A stretch of 64,000 nucleotides of DNA from Microbacterium sp. H1-D42 (GCF_022637555.1 NZ_CP093342.1:1550001-1614000); one strand, 5' to 3'; positions 21,186-31,460 are shown, counted from the stretch's first letter. Translations and numbers: made by a program. Notes: generated from the letters alone by a model not told the origin.

Positions 21186-21914
21186 ATGGCCCTGCACTTC
21201 ATCGTCCCCACCTGCTCCGACGTCGGTGAGGGCGAGCTGCTCACTCTCACCGGAGCCGAGGCAAAGCACGCCTCCGTCGTGCGGCGCGTTCGCGTCGGCG
21301 AGTCGGTGACGATCGGCGACGGTTCCGGCGTGTGGCTGGAGGGGGCGGTCGAAGACGTATCGGCTGCGCAGGTCACGGTGCGGGTCACCGCCCGCGCCAT
21401 GCAGGAGCAGCCGCAGTCGCGGATCGTCCTCGCCCAGGCCCTCGCGAAGGGTGATCGCGACGAGCTGGCCGTGCAGGCCGCGTGTGAGCTTGGTGCCGAC
21501 GAGATCATCCCGTGGCAGGCCGCCCGCAGCGTCTCGCGCTGGGAGGGGCCCAAGGCGGCGAAGGGGCGCGAGCGCTGGGCGACCATCGTGCGCGAGGCCG
21601 CCAAGCAGGCGCACCGCGCCTGGGTGCCAGCTGTGGCAGAGGTGAACAGCACCGCGCAGCTCGCCGCGCGAGCGGGCACGCATCGGATGCTGGTGCTCGA
21701 TCCGAGCGCACAGACTCCGCTGACGAGCATCCGACCCGACGACCGCGACATTCTGCTCGTGGTCGGTCCAGAGGGCGGCGTGAGCCCAGAGGAGCTGTCG
21801 CGGTTCACCGATGCCGGCGCCGAGCTCGTCCGCCTCGGCGACACGGTGCTGCGCACCTCGACGGCTGGGCCTGCGGCGATCGCCGTGCTCTCGGCGGCAC
21901 TCGGGCGCTGGTGA
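21186..21914 (+). CDS. rsmE: 16S rRNA (uracil-1498-N3)-methyltransferase
   Basis: SPOUT-class methyltransferase that modifies U1498 of 16S rRNA, 242 residues. The N-terminal PUA-like part contains HASVVRRVRVGE. The knotted C-terminal domain shows the SAM-binding motifs VGPEGGVSPEEL and LVRLGDTVLRTSTAGPAAI (given as VRLGDTVLR and TSTAGPAAI). It follows dnaJ after 64 nt in the same orientation, a common actinobacterial order. Confidence 0.94.
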   Translation: MALHFIVPTCSDVGEGELLTLTGAEAKHASVVRRVRVGESVTIGDGSGVWLEGAVEDVSAAQVTVRVTARAMQEQPQSRIVLAQALAKGDRDELAVQAACELGADEIIPWQAARSVSRWEGPKAAKGRERWATIVREAAKQAHRAWVPAVAEVNSTAQLAARAGTHRMLVLDPSAQTPLTSIRPDDRDILLVVGPEGGVSPEELSRFTDAGAELVRLGDTVLRTSTAGPAAIAVLSAALGRW

Positions 21915-21925
21915 CGCTCGACAAC

Positions 21926-21931
21926 TAGACT
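21926..21931 (+). promoter_or_regulatory. -10 element of a leaderless HIT gene promoter
   Basis: TAGACT ends 6 nt before the HIT-family ATG at 21938. It marks an internal promoter splitting the hrcA-era block. Confidence 0.6.
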
Positions 21932-21937
21932 GGGATC

Positions 21938-22285
21938 ATGACCGAACCCTCGATCTTCACGCGCATTCTGAACGGGGAGATCCCCGGCGACTTCGTCGCC
22001 CGCACCGAACGGGTCTTCGCGATCCGCGACATCAATCCACAGGCCGACCTGCACGTGCTCGTCATCCCTGTGACGGAGCAGTACGGTGACGTCACCGAGC
22101 TCGCCGCCGGCGACCCCGGACTCATGGCCGAGATGGTCGCTGTCGCTAAGCAGATCGCCGATGAGCACGCGAATGGCGAGTACCGACTGATCTTCAACAA
22201 CGGCGCAACCGCAGGGCAGTCGGTCTTCCACGTGCACGCACACGTGCTCGGCAACATCGAGGAGGGCAAGCTCGTTGGCTTCTGA
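21938..22285 (+). CDS. HIT family (Hint-like) nucleotide hydrolase
   Basis: Histidine-triad protein of 115 residues, probably cleaving AMP-linked substrates as Hint phosphoramidases do. The triad is His98-x-His100-x-His102 in QSVFHVHAHVLG near the C-terminus, and the N-terminal FTRILNGEIPGDFV segment is typical. A leaderless promoter lies directly upstream. The last 11 bases overlap the phoH start. Confidence 0.93.
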   Translation: MTEPSIFTRILNGEIPGDFVARTERVFAIRDINPQADLHVLVIPVTEQYGDVTELAAGDPGLMAEMVAVAKQIADEHANGEYRLIFNNGATAGQSVFHVHAHVLGNIEEGKLVGF

Positions 22286-23372
22286 CGAACCGACACCGCA
22301 GTTCCCCGCCCAGCCGGAGCACACCGAGCGCATCTTCGTCGACGGTGTCGCCATGGTGCAGCTGCTCGGCCCGCAGGACCGTCTGCTGCGCATGCTCGAG
22401 AAGCAGCATCCGACGGTGCAGGTGATGGTGCGGGGCAACGAGATCATGCTCGGCGGCACGCGCGACGACGTCACCGCCGCCAAGCGGCTCGTCGACGAGC
22501 TCATCGAGATGACCCGCTCCGGCCACGATCTCGCTCCTAGCGATGTGGAGCACTCCGCGCGCATCCTTCGCCGTGAGGACGGACCGCGCCCGAGCGAAGT
22601 GCTCGGCGAGGCGATCCTCTCCACTCGCGGCAGGGTGATCCGTCCGAAGACGCTGGGACAGAAGGAGTACGTCGACGCGATCGAGCGGAACACGATCGTC
22701 TTCGGCATCGGGCCCGCCGGCACCGGCAAGACGTACCTGGCGATGGCCAAGGCCGTGCAGGCATTGCAGCGCAAGGAGGTCGAGCGGATCATCCTCACCC
22801 GCCCTGCCGTCGAGGCGGGGGAGCGGCTGGGGTTCCTGCCCGGCTCGCTCAACGACAAGATCGACCCGTACCTCCGTCCGCTGTACGACGCGCTCAACGA
22901 GATGATGGACCCCGAGATCGTGCCGCGGCTGATGACCACCGGTACGATCGAGGTCGCCCCGCTCGCCTACATGCGCGGGAGGACGCTGAACAACTCGTTC
23001 GTCGTGCTCGATGAGGCGCAGAACACCACGCCAGAGCAGATGAAGATGTTCCTGACCAGGCTCGGGTTCGGCACCAAGATGGTCGTCACCGGTGACATCA
23101 CCCAGGTCGACCTGCCCACCGGGGCATCCGGTCTTCGTCTGGTGACCAGGGTGCTGAAGGATATCGACGACATCCACTTCACCCGTCTCACGAGCGACGA
23201 CGTCGTGCGGCACTCGCTGGTCGGGCGCATCGTCGACGCGTACAGCGAGTATGACGAGCAGCGCACCGCAGCCCGTCACGAGCGCGAGCAGGCGCACCAG
23301 TTCGCGAATCGCGCCGACCGCCGCGGTGGCGCACCGCGCGACCGACAGCCCAGACGAGGACACTCATCATGA
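22275..23372 (+). CDS. PhoH family ATPase
   Basis: PhoH-like P-loop protein of 365 residues with an N-terminal KH-like region, Walker A GIGPAGTGKTYLA in the middle and Walker B FVVLDEAQNTT. Function is uncertain; relatives are linked to RNA metabolism, and its pairing with ybeY supports that. TTG 22275 is the likely start: GAGGAGGG lies about 9 nt upstream inside the HIT gene and the family N-terminus begins here. Its stop overlaps the ybeY ATG (ATGA). Confidence 0.9.
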   Translation: MASDEPTPQFPAQPEHTERIFVDGVAMVQLLGPQDRLLRMLEKQHPTVQVMVRGNEIMLGGTRDDVTAAKRLVDELIEMTRSGHDLAPSDVEHSARILRREDGPRPSEVLGEAILSTRGRVIRPKTLGQKEYVDAIERNTIVFGIGPAGTGKTYLAMAKAVQALQRKEVERIILTRPAVEAGERLGFLPGSLNDKIDPYLRPLYDALNEMMDPEIVPRLMTTGTIEVAPLAYMRGRTLNNSFVVLDEAQNTTPEQMKMFLTRLGFGTKMVVTGDITQVDLPTGASGLRLVTRVLKDIDDIHFTRLTSDDVVRHSLVGRIVDAYSEYDEQRTAARHEREQAHQFANRADRRGGAPRDRQPRRGHSS

Positions 23373-23827
23373 TTGAGATCAACAACGAGTCCGCGATCGA
23401 GATCGATGAGACCGTGCTGCAGCGGCTCACCGACTTCAACCTCGCGCAGCTGAACGTCAGCCCCGACGCCGAAGTGGCCATCGTGCTCGTGGATGAGGGC
23501 GCCATGGAATCGCTGCACGTGCAGTGGATGGACGAGCCTGGTCCCACCGACGTGCTCAGCTTCCCGATGGACGAGCTGCGCCCCGGCACACCAGACCACC
23601 CGACCGAGGCCGGGCTGCTCGGCGACATCGTGCTGTGCCCGCAGGTCGCCGAGGCCCAGGCGCAGACCGCAGGTCACACGCTGATGGACGAGCTGATCCT
23701 GCTCACCACGCACGGGCTGCTGCACCTGCTGGGCTTCGACCACGCCGAACCCGACGAGGAGCGTGAGATGTTCGGGCTGCAGAAGTCGCTGATCGAGGGA
23801 TTCGCGCAGGTCGAACGCCGACGATGA
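23369..23827 (+). CDS. ybeY: Endoribonuclease YbeY (rRNA maturation)
   Basis: Zinc-dependent endoribonuclease acting in 16S rRNA 3'-end maturation and ribosome quality control, 152 residues. The metal motif H-x3-H-x5-H is visible as HGLLHLLGFDH, with upstream PTDVLSFPMDE and LGDIVLCP also conserved. It overlaps phoH at its start and the CNNM gene at its end, so these genes are translationally coupled. Confidence 0.95.
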   Translation: MIEINNESAIEIDETVLQRLTDFNLAQLNVSPDAEVAIVLVDEGAMESLHVQWMDEPGPTDVLSFPMDELRPGTPDHPTEAGLLGDIVLCPQVAEAQAQTAGHTLMDELILLTTHGLLHLLGFDHAEPDEEREMFGLQKSLIEGFAQVERRR

Positions 23828-25119
23828 CCCCGGCGATACTTCTCGCGGCGGCCGTGCTGCTGGTCGCCTTCGGCGGCTTGATGGCGGCCGTCGACGCCGC
23901 CTTCTCGGTCAGCTCCACCTCGGATCTCGAGGCGATGGCATCCGAGGGTCGCAACGCGGCCGCACTGCAGCGCATCGCCGAGGACCCCGCCCCGCATGTG
24001 AACGCCGTCGCGTTCATGCGCGTGCTGGCCGAGACGACAGCCGCGGTGCTGGTCACGGTCGCCCTGGACTCACTGCTCCCCAGCATCTGGTGGGCCATGC
24101 TCGCCGCTGCCGTGCTGATGACCGGCATCACGTTCGTGCTGGTCGGCGCCAGCCCGCGGTCGTTCGGTCGCCTGCACGCCGCGCGGATGCTGCGCAGCTG
24201 GGCACCGGTCGTGCGCGGCATGCGCATTCTGCTCGGCCCGCTCGCGCAGGCGCTGGTGAACGCCGGACAGCGTGTGACTCCTGGGGCCGGGCGCAGCTCG
24301 TTCGCCTCGGAGGAGCAGCTGCTCAGCATGGTCGACGAAGCCGCCTCGAACGCGCTGATCGAGGCCGATGACCGCGACCTGATCCACTCGGTGTTCGACT
24401 TCACCGATCAGTTCGTCCGTGCCGTGATGGTGCCGCGCACCGAGATGATGACGGTGGATGCTGCCGCGACGACGACCGAGGCGATGGACCTGTTCCTTCG
24501 GACGGGCGTATCGCGCATGCCCGTCGTCGACGGCGACGCCGACGACGTGGTGGGCGTGCTGTATCTGAAGGATCTCGTGCAGTTCGCGTATCGCGATGAG
24601 AGCGCCTGGCGCGGCAGGCCGGTGCGCCCGATCGCACGGCCGCCGGTGTTCGTGCCCGAGTCGATGCGCGCCGAGTCGCTGCTGCAGCAGATGAAGCGCG
24701 ACGCCGTGCACGTGTGCATGGTGATCGATGAGCACGGCGGGATCTCGGGCCTGGTCACACTGGAAGACCTGATCGAAGAGCTCGTCGGCGAGATCGCTGA
24801 CGAGTACGACAGAGGTCCCGCGGAGTTCGTGGACCTCGGCGACGGACGGTACAAGGTGAACGCGCGCCTTCCGGTCGAGGATGTCGGCGATCTGTTCGGG
24901 CTGGAGCTCGACGATGAGGATGTCGACTCGATCGGGGGACTGCTGGGCAAGGCGCTCGGGCAGATCCCGCAGCCGGGGGCGACGGCGACGGTGGAGGGTC
25001 TCGTGCTCACCGGCGGCGCGTCGCGCGGTCGCGGTCGCGGCATCGCGACGGTGTTCGTGGAGCGTGCACCCTTCACAATGGAGATCGACGATCGCGACGG
25101 AGGACAACGGGATGACTGA
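23824..25119 (+). CDS. CNNM/CorC-type membrane protein with CBS domains
   Basis: HlyC/CorC-family protein of 431 residues: an N-terminal CNNM-type membrane region (about four hydrophobic segments in the first 150 residues), a CBS pair (DFTDQFVRAVMVPRTEMMTV onward, with GISGLVTLEDLIEELVGEI) and a C-terminal CorC domain. Relatives are implicated in magnesium or cobalt efflux; the substrate here is not determinable. The start overlaps the ybeY stop and the end overlaps era by 8 bases. Confidence 0.9.
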   Translation: MTPAILLAAAVLLVAFGGLMAAVDAAFSVSSTSDLEAMASEGRNAAALQRIAEDPAPHVNAVAFMRVLAETTAAVLVTVALDSLLPSIWWAMLAAAVLMTGITFVLVGASPRSFGRLHAARMLRSWAPVVRGMRILLGPLAQALVNAGQRVTPGAGRSSFASEEQLLSMVDEAASNALIEADDRDLIHSVFDFTDQFVRAVMVPRTEMMTVDAAATTTEAMDLFLRTGVSRMPVVDGDADDVVGVLYLKDLVQFAYRDESAWRGRPVRPIARPPVFVPESMRAESLLQQMKRDAVHVCMVIDEHGGISGLVTLEDLIEELVGEIADEYDRGPAEFVDLGDGRYKVNARLPVEDVGDLFGLELDDEDVDSIGGLLGKALGQIPQPGATATVEGLVLTGGASRGRGRGIATVFVERAPFTMEIDDRDGGQRDD

Positions 25120-26017
25120 AGACAACGAGAAGACGCGCAGCGGCTTCGTGACGTTCGTGGGCCGACCGAACGTCGGCAAGTCCACACTCACGAACGCGCT
25201 GGTGGGCGAGAAGATCGCGATCACCAGCGAGAAGCCGCAGACCACGCGGCGGGCGATCCGGGGCATCCTCAATCGCCCCGACGGGCAGCTGGTGATCGTC
25301 GACACCCCTGGCATCCACAAGCCGCGCACCCTCCTCGGCGAGCGGCTCAACCATCTCGTCGAGCAGGTGCTCGGTGACGTCGACGTGATCGGCTTCTGCG
25401 TGCCGGCGACCGAGAAGGTCGGCCCTGGCGACCGCCGTATCGCGGCGTCGCTGGACGGCTATGGGCGCGCGAAGAAGGTCGCGATCGTCACCAAGACGGA
25501 CGCCGCTGACAAGGACTCCATCATGGAGCGACTCATGGAGGTGGACTCGCTGCGCGAGGATTGGGCGGCTGTCATCCCGCTCTCTGCGCTGACTCGTGAT
25601 CAGCTCGACGTGCTGGCCGACCAGATGCTGCAGCTGATGCCGATCGGCCCTCGGCTGTACGAGGATGGCGTGGTCACCGACGAGTCCGATGAGGACCGCA
25701 TCGCCGAGATGATCCGCGAGGCGGCGCTTGAGGGCGTGCGCGACGAGCTGCCGCACTCCATCGCCGTGGTGATCGACGACGTCGCCCCTCGCGAGGACAG
25801 CGATCTGACGGATGTCTATGCGTCGATCGTCGTCGAGCGAGACAGCCAGAAGGCGATCATCATCGGGCACAAGGGCTCGCGCCTGCGTGATGTCGGAGCC
25901 CGTGCGCGCGCAGGCATCGAAGAGCTGCTCGGCACGCGGGTGTTCCTCAAGCTGCACGTCAAGGTCGCCAAGGAATGGCAGCGCGACCCGAAGCAGCTCG
26001 GCCGTCTCGGGTTCTGA
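25112..26017 (+). CDS. era: GTPase Era
   Basis: Essential GTPase that binds the 16S rRNA 3' end during 30S assembly, 301 residues. G1 is GRPNVGKST, G3 is DTPG and G4 reads TKTD rather than the usual NKxD. The C-terminal KH domain contains AIIIGHKGSRLRDVGARAR. ATG 25112 follows GGAGG at 8-nt spacing; the frame is open upstream only inside the CNNM gene. It ends the hrcA-era cluster. Confidence 0.96.
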   Translation: MTEDNEKTRSGFVTFVGRPNVGKSTLTNALVGEKIAITSEKPQTTRRAIRGILNRPDGQLVIVDTPGIHKPRTLLGERLNHLVEQVLGDVDVIGFCVPATEKVGPGDRRIAASLDGYGRAKKVAIVTKTDAADKDSIMERLMEVDSLREDWAAVIPLSALTRDQLDVLADQMLQLMPIGPRLYEDGVVTDESDEDRIAEMIREAALEGVRDELPHSIAVVIDDVAPREDSDLTDVYASIVVERDSQKAIIIGHKGSRLRDVGARARAGIEELLGTRVFLKLHVKVAKEWQRDPKQLGRLGF

Positions 26018-26031
26018 CTCGGGAGTCTGAA

Positions 26032-26560
26032 ATGGCCTCGCGCTGGGGGCGACACAGTGAGGATCGCCGGATGACTGGCAGTTCGAGGCGTACGACGCGC
26101 CGAGTCCTGGTCCGGGTGAGGTCACCATTCAGGTGCGCGCCGGCCGAGATGCTGCACGTCGTCAGCGCCGAGCCGGGCGAAACGCTGCTGCTGCACGGCG
26201 CCTCCGGTGCCGTCGGCGTGAGCGTTCTGCAGCAGGCCGCGCTGCGCGGCATCCGCGTCATCGGCACCGCCAGCCGGGCGCGCTTCGAGGTGGTGCGCAG
26301 TTTCGGCGGCATCCCGGTCGAGTACGGCGAGGGGTTGGATGCCAGGGTCGCCGCGGTACTGGCATCCGAGGACGTCTCGGGGATCGATGCCCGACAGTGC
26401 GCGGTTCCGCGACGAGGTCCGTCCGCGCCTCGTCGACCTCGCGGAGAATGGGCGACTTGTCGTGCCGATGGCGGGGGAGTACCCGCTGGATCAGGCGCCG
26501 GAGGCCCTCCGGGTTCTCGCGCACGGGCATCCCGGCGGGAAGATCGGGCTCATCCCGTGA
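26032..26560 (+). pseudogene. Decayed zinc-type alcohol dehydrogenase/quinone oxidoreductase
   Basis: Remnant of a medium-chain NADP-dependent oxidoreductase, readable only by changing frame. DTVRIA (26051-26068) is followed by one extra base, then DDWQFEAYDAPSPGPGEVTI from 26070. About 85 residues are missing at roughly 26140, where AEMLHVVSAEPGE starts in another frame and runs through the Rossmann motif HGASGAVGVSVLQQA. A second deletion near 26386 joins MPDSARFRDEVRPRLVDLA in the third frame, ending GGKIGLIP and a stop. Deletion sizes are judged from memory of intact homologues. It sits between era and the leucine leader and has no sign of being expressed. Confidence 0.85.
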
Positions 26561-26604
26561 CGCCGCGGACCTCGCTGTGGTGAGCAATGTGCTCAGTCGG
26601 GTGT

Positions 26605-26610
26605 TACGAT
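26605..26610 (+). promoter_or_regulatory. -10 element of the leuA leader promoter
   Basis: TACGAT ends 6 nt before the ATG of the leucine leader peptide, so the leader transcript should start on that ATG. Confidence 0.6.
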
Positions 26611-26616
26611 CGACCC

Positions 26617-26664
26617 ATGCCTCTGGGCGGTCTGCTTCTTCTTAGCTGCCGCGGCGAGTCCTGA
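26617..26664 (+). CDS. leuL: Leucine leader peptide upstream of leuA
   Basis: A 15-codon ORF, MPLGGLLLLSCRGES, containing five Leu codons with four in a row (CTG CTT CTT CTT at 26632-26643). CTT is otherwise uncommon in this GC-rich DNA, so the run is a sensitive gauge of charged tRNA-Leu. It precedes a pseudoknot-capable region and leuA. The start has no ribosome site but has a -10 hexamer 6 nt upstream, so it is probably translated from a leaderless mRNA. Confidence 0.85.
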   Translation: MPLGGLLLLSCRGES

Positions 26665-26703
26665 TCTGACAGGCCCTCTCGTCGCGGCGTTCGTGTTGGC
26701 CTG
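26648..26703 (+). promoter_or_regulatory. LEU-element-like pseudoknot controlling leuA
   Basis: An 11-bp stem (26648-26658 with 26678-26688, one G-T pair) uses the last leader codons as its left arm. Its 19-nt loop holds CAGGCC (26670-26675), which pairs perfectly with GGCCTG (26698-26703), forming an H-type pseudoknot. A ribosome stalled on the Leu codons would cover the left arm. A conserved pseudoknot named the LEU element has been predicted upstream of leuA in most actinobacteria, and this fits it. No intrinsic terminator with a T-run is visible. Confidence 0.75.
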
Positions 26704-26718
26704 ACACACAACTCTTGA

Positions 26719-28497
<1,779 letters not shown>

Positions 28498-28511
28498 TCA
28501 CGACCGCCTCC

Positions 28512-28574
28512 CGCTCCCCGATGGGTTTCTGTCGCCTGATCGCTCGATAGGCGACAGAAACCCATACGGGAGCG
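28512..28574. terminator. Long palindrome between leuA and the TRIC-family gene
   Basis: A perfect 17-bp stem (28521-28537 with 28549-28565) around an 11-nt loop, extended after a short mismatch by a 7-bp outer stem CGCTCCC (28512-28518) with GGGAGCG (28568-28574). It lies between convergent genes and can terminate both. The stem is longer than needed and has no T-run, so it may be a copy of a dispersed palindromic repeat. Confidence 0.7.
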
Positions 28575-28586
28575 ATGTGCTTCGGC

Positions 28587-29276
28587 TCAGGGCTGCTTGA
28601 TGATCGGGATCATGCCGGTCTCAGCGGCGACCTTGCGGCGGTACAGGCGGCGCTGCTCCGGCAGCGACACGTCGAGCACTACCGAGAGCACCCGGATCAC
28701 GGCCGTCACGACGATGCCGATCACCGCGGCGAGAGTGATGTTCATGCCGAAGGCGTGCACGACCACGATGAACGTGCAGCCGACCCCCGCCGCGACGGCG
28801 TACAGCGAGCCCACGTGCATGATCGCCACCGGCAGTCCCATCAGCATGTCGCGCAGCACGCCGCCGCCGACGGCCGCGCAGACGCCGATGAAGACGGCAG
28901 GGACGATCGGGACGCCGAAGGCGATGGCCTTGCTCACGCCGAACGCCCCGAACATGCCGATCACGATGGCGTCGAGCACGACGATGAAGGTGTTGATCCG
29001 GTTGAACACCCCGGCGAGCAGCATCCCGAACAGCGCGGCACCGGCGGCGGTCACCAGATACCAGTTGTTCTGCAGCGTCGCCGGCGGCAGCCCGAGCATG
29101 AGGTCGCGGATGAGGCCGCCACCCATTCCGATCATGATGCCGATGATCGCCACACCCAGCCAGTCGAGGCGGCGCTGCCCCTGAAAGCCGGAGGCGAACA
29201 TCGCGCCCTGGATGCCGCCGAGCCCTACGCCCAGCAGATCTGCCCACAGCGGGATGATGAAGGTCGGTTCGGTCAC
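28587..29276 (-). CDS. TRIC-type (UPF0126/YadS family) cation channel protein
   Basis: Membrane protein of 229 residues with two copies of the UPF0126 glycine-rich repeat, each with GGGLIRDLMLGLPPA-like sequence (GMGGGLIRDLMLGLPPA, then VGGGVLRDMLMGLPVA). About seven membrane helices are expected. Prokaryotic TRIC proteins form trimeric potassium/cation channels. GTG 29276 is supported by GACAAT 6 nt upstream. It is divergent from recO and convergent with leuA. Confidence 0.87.
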   Translation of the reverse strand: MTEPTFIIPLWADLLGVGLGGIQGAMFASGFQGQRRLDWLGVAIIGIMIGMGGGLIRDLMLGLPPATLQNNWYLVTAAGAALFGMLLAGVFNRINTFIVVLDAIVIGMFGAFGVSKAIAFGVPIVPAVFIGVCAAVGGGVLRDMLMGLPVAIMHVGSLYAVAAGVGCTFIVVVHAFGMNITLAAVIGIVVTAVIRVLSVVLDVSLPEQRRLYRRKVAAETGMIPIIKQP

Positions 29277-29282
29277 CCGTCC

Positions 29283-29288
29283 ATTGTC
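29283..29288 (-). promoter_or_regulatory. -10 element of a leaderless TRIC-family gene promoter
   Basis: GACAAT on the minus strand, 6 nt before GTG 29276. Only 12 bp separates it from the recO -10 on the other strand, so the two promoters are nearly back to back. Confidence 0.5.
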
Positions 29289-29300
29289 CCCTGGTCGAGG

Positions 29301-29306
29301 GATAAT
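29301..29306 (+). promoter_or_regulatory. -10 element of a leaderless recO promoter
   Basis: GATAAT ends 6 nt before GTG 29313, predicting initiation at the recO start codon. Confidence 0.6.
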
Positions 29307-29312
29307 CATTGA

Positions 29313-30059
29313 GTGCCCACCTATCGAGACGAAGCGGTGATCCTGCGCACCCACAAGCTGGGTGAAGCGGACCGCATCGTCACGATGCTCTCGCGACGCA
29401 ACGGCAAGATCCGAGCCGTGGCCAAAGGTGTGCGGCGCACCTCGTCGAAGTTCGGCTCGCGGCTCGAGCCGTTCATGGTCGCCGACGTGCAGCTGTACCA
29501 GGGACGCTCGCTCGACATCGTGCAGCAGGCCGAATCGCTGGGCGCGTACGGCGCCGACATCGCCGTCGACTACGAGCGCTTCACGGCGGCCAGCGCCATG
29601 GTCGAGACCGCCGACCGTCTCAACGAGGCTGAGGCCACGTCGGAGCAGTACCTGCTGCTGGTGGGCGGGCTGCGCTCGCTCTCCCGCGGTGAGCATGCCG
29701 CGCGCAGCATCCTCGACTCCTATCTGCTGCGCGTGATGGCGCTCTCCGGCTGGGCTCCCGCCCTCGATGACTGTGCGCGCTGCGCGGCGTCGGGCCCGCA
29801 TGCATACTTCGGCGCTCCGCTGGGCGGCTCGGTGTGCGACTCCTGCGCCCCGGCCGGCAGCCCGCGCATCGCGGCATCCTCCCTCGCCCTGCTGCGCGCG
29901 CTGATGGGCGGCGATTGGGTGACGATCGACGCCGCATCCCACCGCGACCTGAGCGCGGCATCCGGCGTCGTCGCCGCCTACGCGCAGTTCCACCTCGAAC
30001 GGGGCATCCGCTCACTCGAGCACGTGACCGACCCGCAGCCCTTCCAAGGAGTCAGGTGA
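29313..30059 (+). CDS. recO: DNA repair protein RecO
   Basis: Recombination mediator that helps load RecA at gaps, 248 residues. The N-terminal OB fold starts [20 protein letters not shown], and a four-Cys zinc site is visible as CARC...CDSC in the C-terminal half (residues about 150-173). GTG 29313 is the family start and has a -10 element 6 nt upstream. Its stop overlaps the uppS GTG (GTGA). Confidence 0.94.
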   Translation: MPTYRDEAVILRTHKLGEADRIVTMLSRRNGKIRAVAKGVRRTSSKFGSRLEPFMVADVQLYQGRSLDIVQQAESLGAYGADIAVDYERFTAASAMVETADRLNEAEATSEQYLLLVGGLRSLSRGEHAARSILDSYLLRVMALSGWAPALDDCARCAASGPHAYFGAPLGGSVCDSCAPAGSPRIAASSLALLRALMGGDWVTIDAASHRDLSAASGVVAAYAQFHLERGIRSLEHVTDPQPFQGVR

Positions 30060-30856
30060 CCAAGCCGTACACGCACAAGGACGCCGTGCCGTTCCGCCCC
30101 CTCGACTGGACGGGCAAGACGCCACCGCAGTTCCCCGCAGTGCCGAACCACGTCGCTATCGTCATGGACGGCAACGGCCGCTGGGCGAACCGCCGGGGTC
30201 TCAGCCGGATCGAGGGGCACAAGGCCGGTGAGGAGGTGCTACTCGACGTCGTCGCCGGCGCCATCCAGGCCGGCGTCAAGCATCTCTCGGTGTACGCCTT
30301 CTCGACCGAGAACTGGGCACGGTCACCCGAAGAGGTGCGGTTCCTGATGGGCTACAACCGCGACGTGCTGCACCGCCGCCGCGACCAGCTCAATGAGTGG
30401 GGTGTGCGGGTGCGCTGGGCCGGCCGCAAACCGCGGCTGTGGGGCTCCGTGATCAAAGAGCTGCAGTTCGCCGAGCAGCTCACCCGTGACAACGACGTGC
30501 TCACGCTGACGATGTGCGTCAACTACGGCGGACGTGTCGAGCTGGTCGACGCCATGCGTGCCATGGCCGAAGACGTCAAGGCAGGGCGCCTGCGGCCAAG
30601 CGCCATCACCGAGAAGCAGATCCGCAAGCACCTCTACGTGCCGGACATGCCCGACGTCGACCTGTTCCTTCGGAGCTCGGGCGAGCAGCGCACCTCGAAC
30701 TTCCTGCTCTGGCAGTCGGCCTACGCCGAGATGGTCTTTCTCGACACGCTGTGGCCGGACTTCTCACGCGAAGAGCTCTGGCGCTCGATCGGCATCTACC
30801 TCGACCGTGACCGTCGCTTCGGCGGCGCGGTGGACACCCCAGACGCCGCCAGCTGA
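30056..30856 (+). CDS. uppS: Isoprenyl transferase (undecaprenyl-diphosphate synthase family)
   Basis: Cis-prenyltransferase making long polyprenyl diphosphate carrier lipid for cell-wall synthesis, 266 residues. The diphosphate-binding motif [15 protein letters not shown] has the catalytic Asp38, and the C-terminal motif [20 protein letters not shown] is present. GTG 30056 overlaps the recO stop and AAGGAG lies just upstream. The recO-uppS pair is conserved in actinobacteria. Its 3' end overlaps a convergent kinase gene by 61 bp. Confidence 0.94.
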   Translation: MTKPYTHKDAVPFRPLDWTGKTPPQFPAVPNHVAIVMDGNGRWANRRGLSRIEGHKAGEEVLLDVVAGAIQAGVKHLSVYAFSTENWARSPEEVRFLMGYNRDVLHRRRDQLNEWGVRVRWAGRKPRLWGSVIKELQFAEQLTRDNDVLTLTMCVNYGGRVELVDAMRAMAEDVKAGRLRPSAITEKQIRKHLYVPDMPDVDLFLRSSGEQRTSNFLLWQSAYAEMVFLDTLWPDFSREELWRSIGIYLDRDRRFGGAVDTPDAAS

Positions 30857-31407
30857 GCCAGCCACCGCTCCGCCTCGCGCGGATGCCCGAAGCGCACGAT
30901 GGTCAGGTTCGGAAAGCGCGCTTCGTAGGCGGGCATCCGATCGCGCCACACGTCGAGCGTCTGCTGCTGCCAGCGCAGCACGTTGTCCTCGGGTGCGGTG
31001 GTGACGGCCAGGCGCCACAGCGTCGGTTCGCGGTTGCCGTTCCACAGCTCGCGGCGAAGGATGCTGCGACCGAGCGTCCTGCGCCACAGCCGCGCACGCA
31101 CGACGCGGTCGGGATAGTCCAGCCACAGGCACAGCTGCGCGCGGGGCGGCAGCACCTCGTCGACGCCCTTCGACTTGTACTGCCACTCGCTGATCCAGCG
31201 GTCGGTCGCGGCGAACGCGCGCACGTCGTCCAGGAACGTCGGGCGGGGCGTCCAGTCAGGCCCGTGATGCAGCGCATCCAGCTCGTAGCGCGGCAGGTCC
31301 AGCATCCGGCCCACACGCGCGGCGAACGTCGTCTTGCCCGACCCTGAGACACCGGCGACCAGCACGCGCTGCGGCAGGCGGGGGAGAGGATCGGATGCTG
31401 ACAGCAC
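30796..31407 (-). CDS. P-loop nucleotide kinase-like protein (FlaR/adenylate kinase-related)
   Basis: Small cytoplasmic P-loop protein of 203 residues with Walker [18 protein letters not shown] near residue 17, [15 protein letters not shown] after it, and a lid-like basic region ([12 protein letters not shown]). This resembles the adenylate-kinase-related family often annotated as DNA topology modulation protein FlaR, with no firm substrate. Start GTG 31407 is supported by TAGCAT 6 nt upstream. The basic tail overlaps uppS by 61 bp. Confidence 0.78.
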   Translation of the reverse strand: MLSASDPLPRLPQRVLVAGVSGSGKTTFAARVGRMLDLPRYELDALHHGPDWTPRPTFLDDVRAFAATDRWISEWQYKSKGVDEVLPPRAQLCLWLDYPDRVVRARLWRRTLGRSILRRELWNGNREPTLWRLAVTTAPEDNVLRWQQQTLDVWRDRMPAYEARFPNLTIVRFGHPREAERWLAQLAASGVSTAPPKRRSRSR

Positions 31408-31413
31408 CCGTCG

Positions 31414-31419
31414 ATGCTA
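31414..31419 (-). promoter_or_regulatory. -10 element of a leaderless kinase gene promoter
   Basis: TAGCAT on the minus strand, 6 nt before GTG 31407. Confidence 0.55.
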
Positions 31420-31448
31420 ACAACGGAATACACCGGGCATACATGCGG

Positions 31449-31454
31449 TTGGAT
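31449..31454 (+). promoter_or_regulatory. Possible -10 element of a leaderless DsbA-family gene
   Basis: TTGGAT, 6 nt before GTG 31461. The geometry matches the other leaderless starts but the second base is T rather than A, so support is weaker. Confidence 0.35.
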
Positions 31455-31460
31455 GAGAGT

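Noticed and set aside
26133..26645. A 170-codon plus-strand frame over the oxidoreductase remnant and leucine leader
   Set aside because: Its translation is Arg/Gly-rich with no similarity; the remnant's recognisable peptides lie in other frames.
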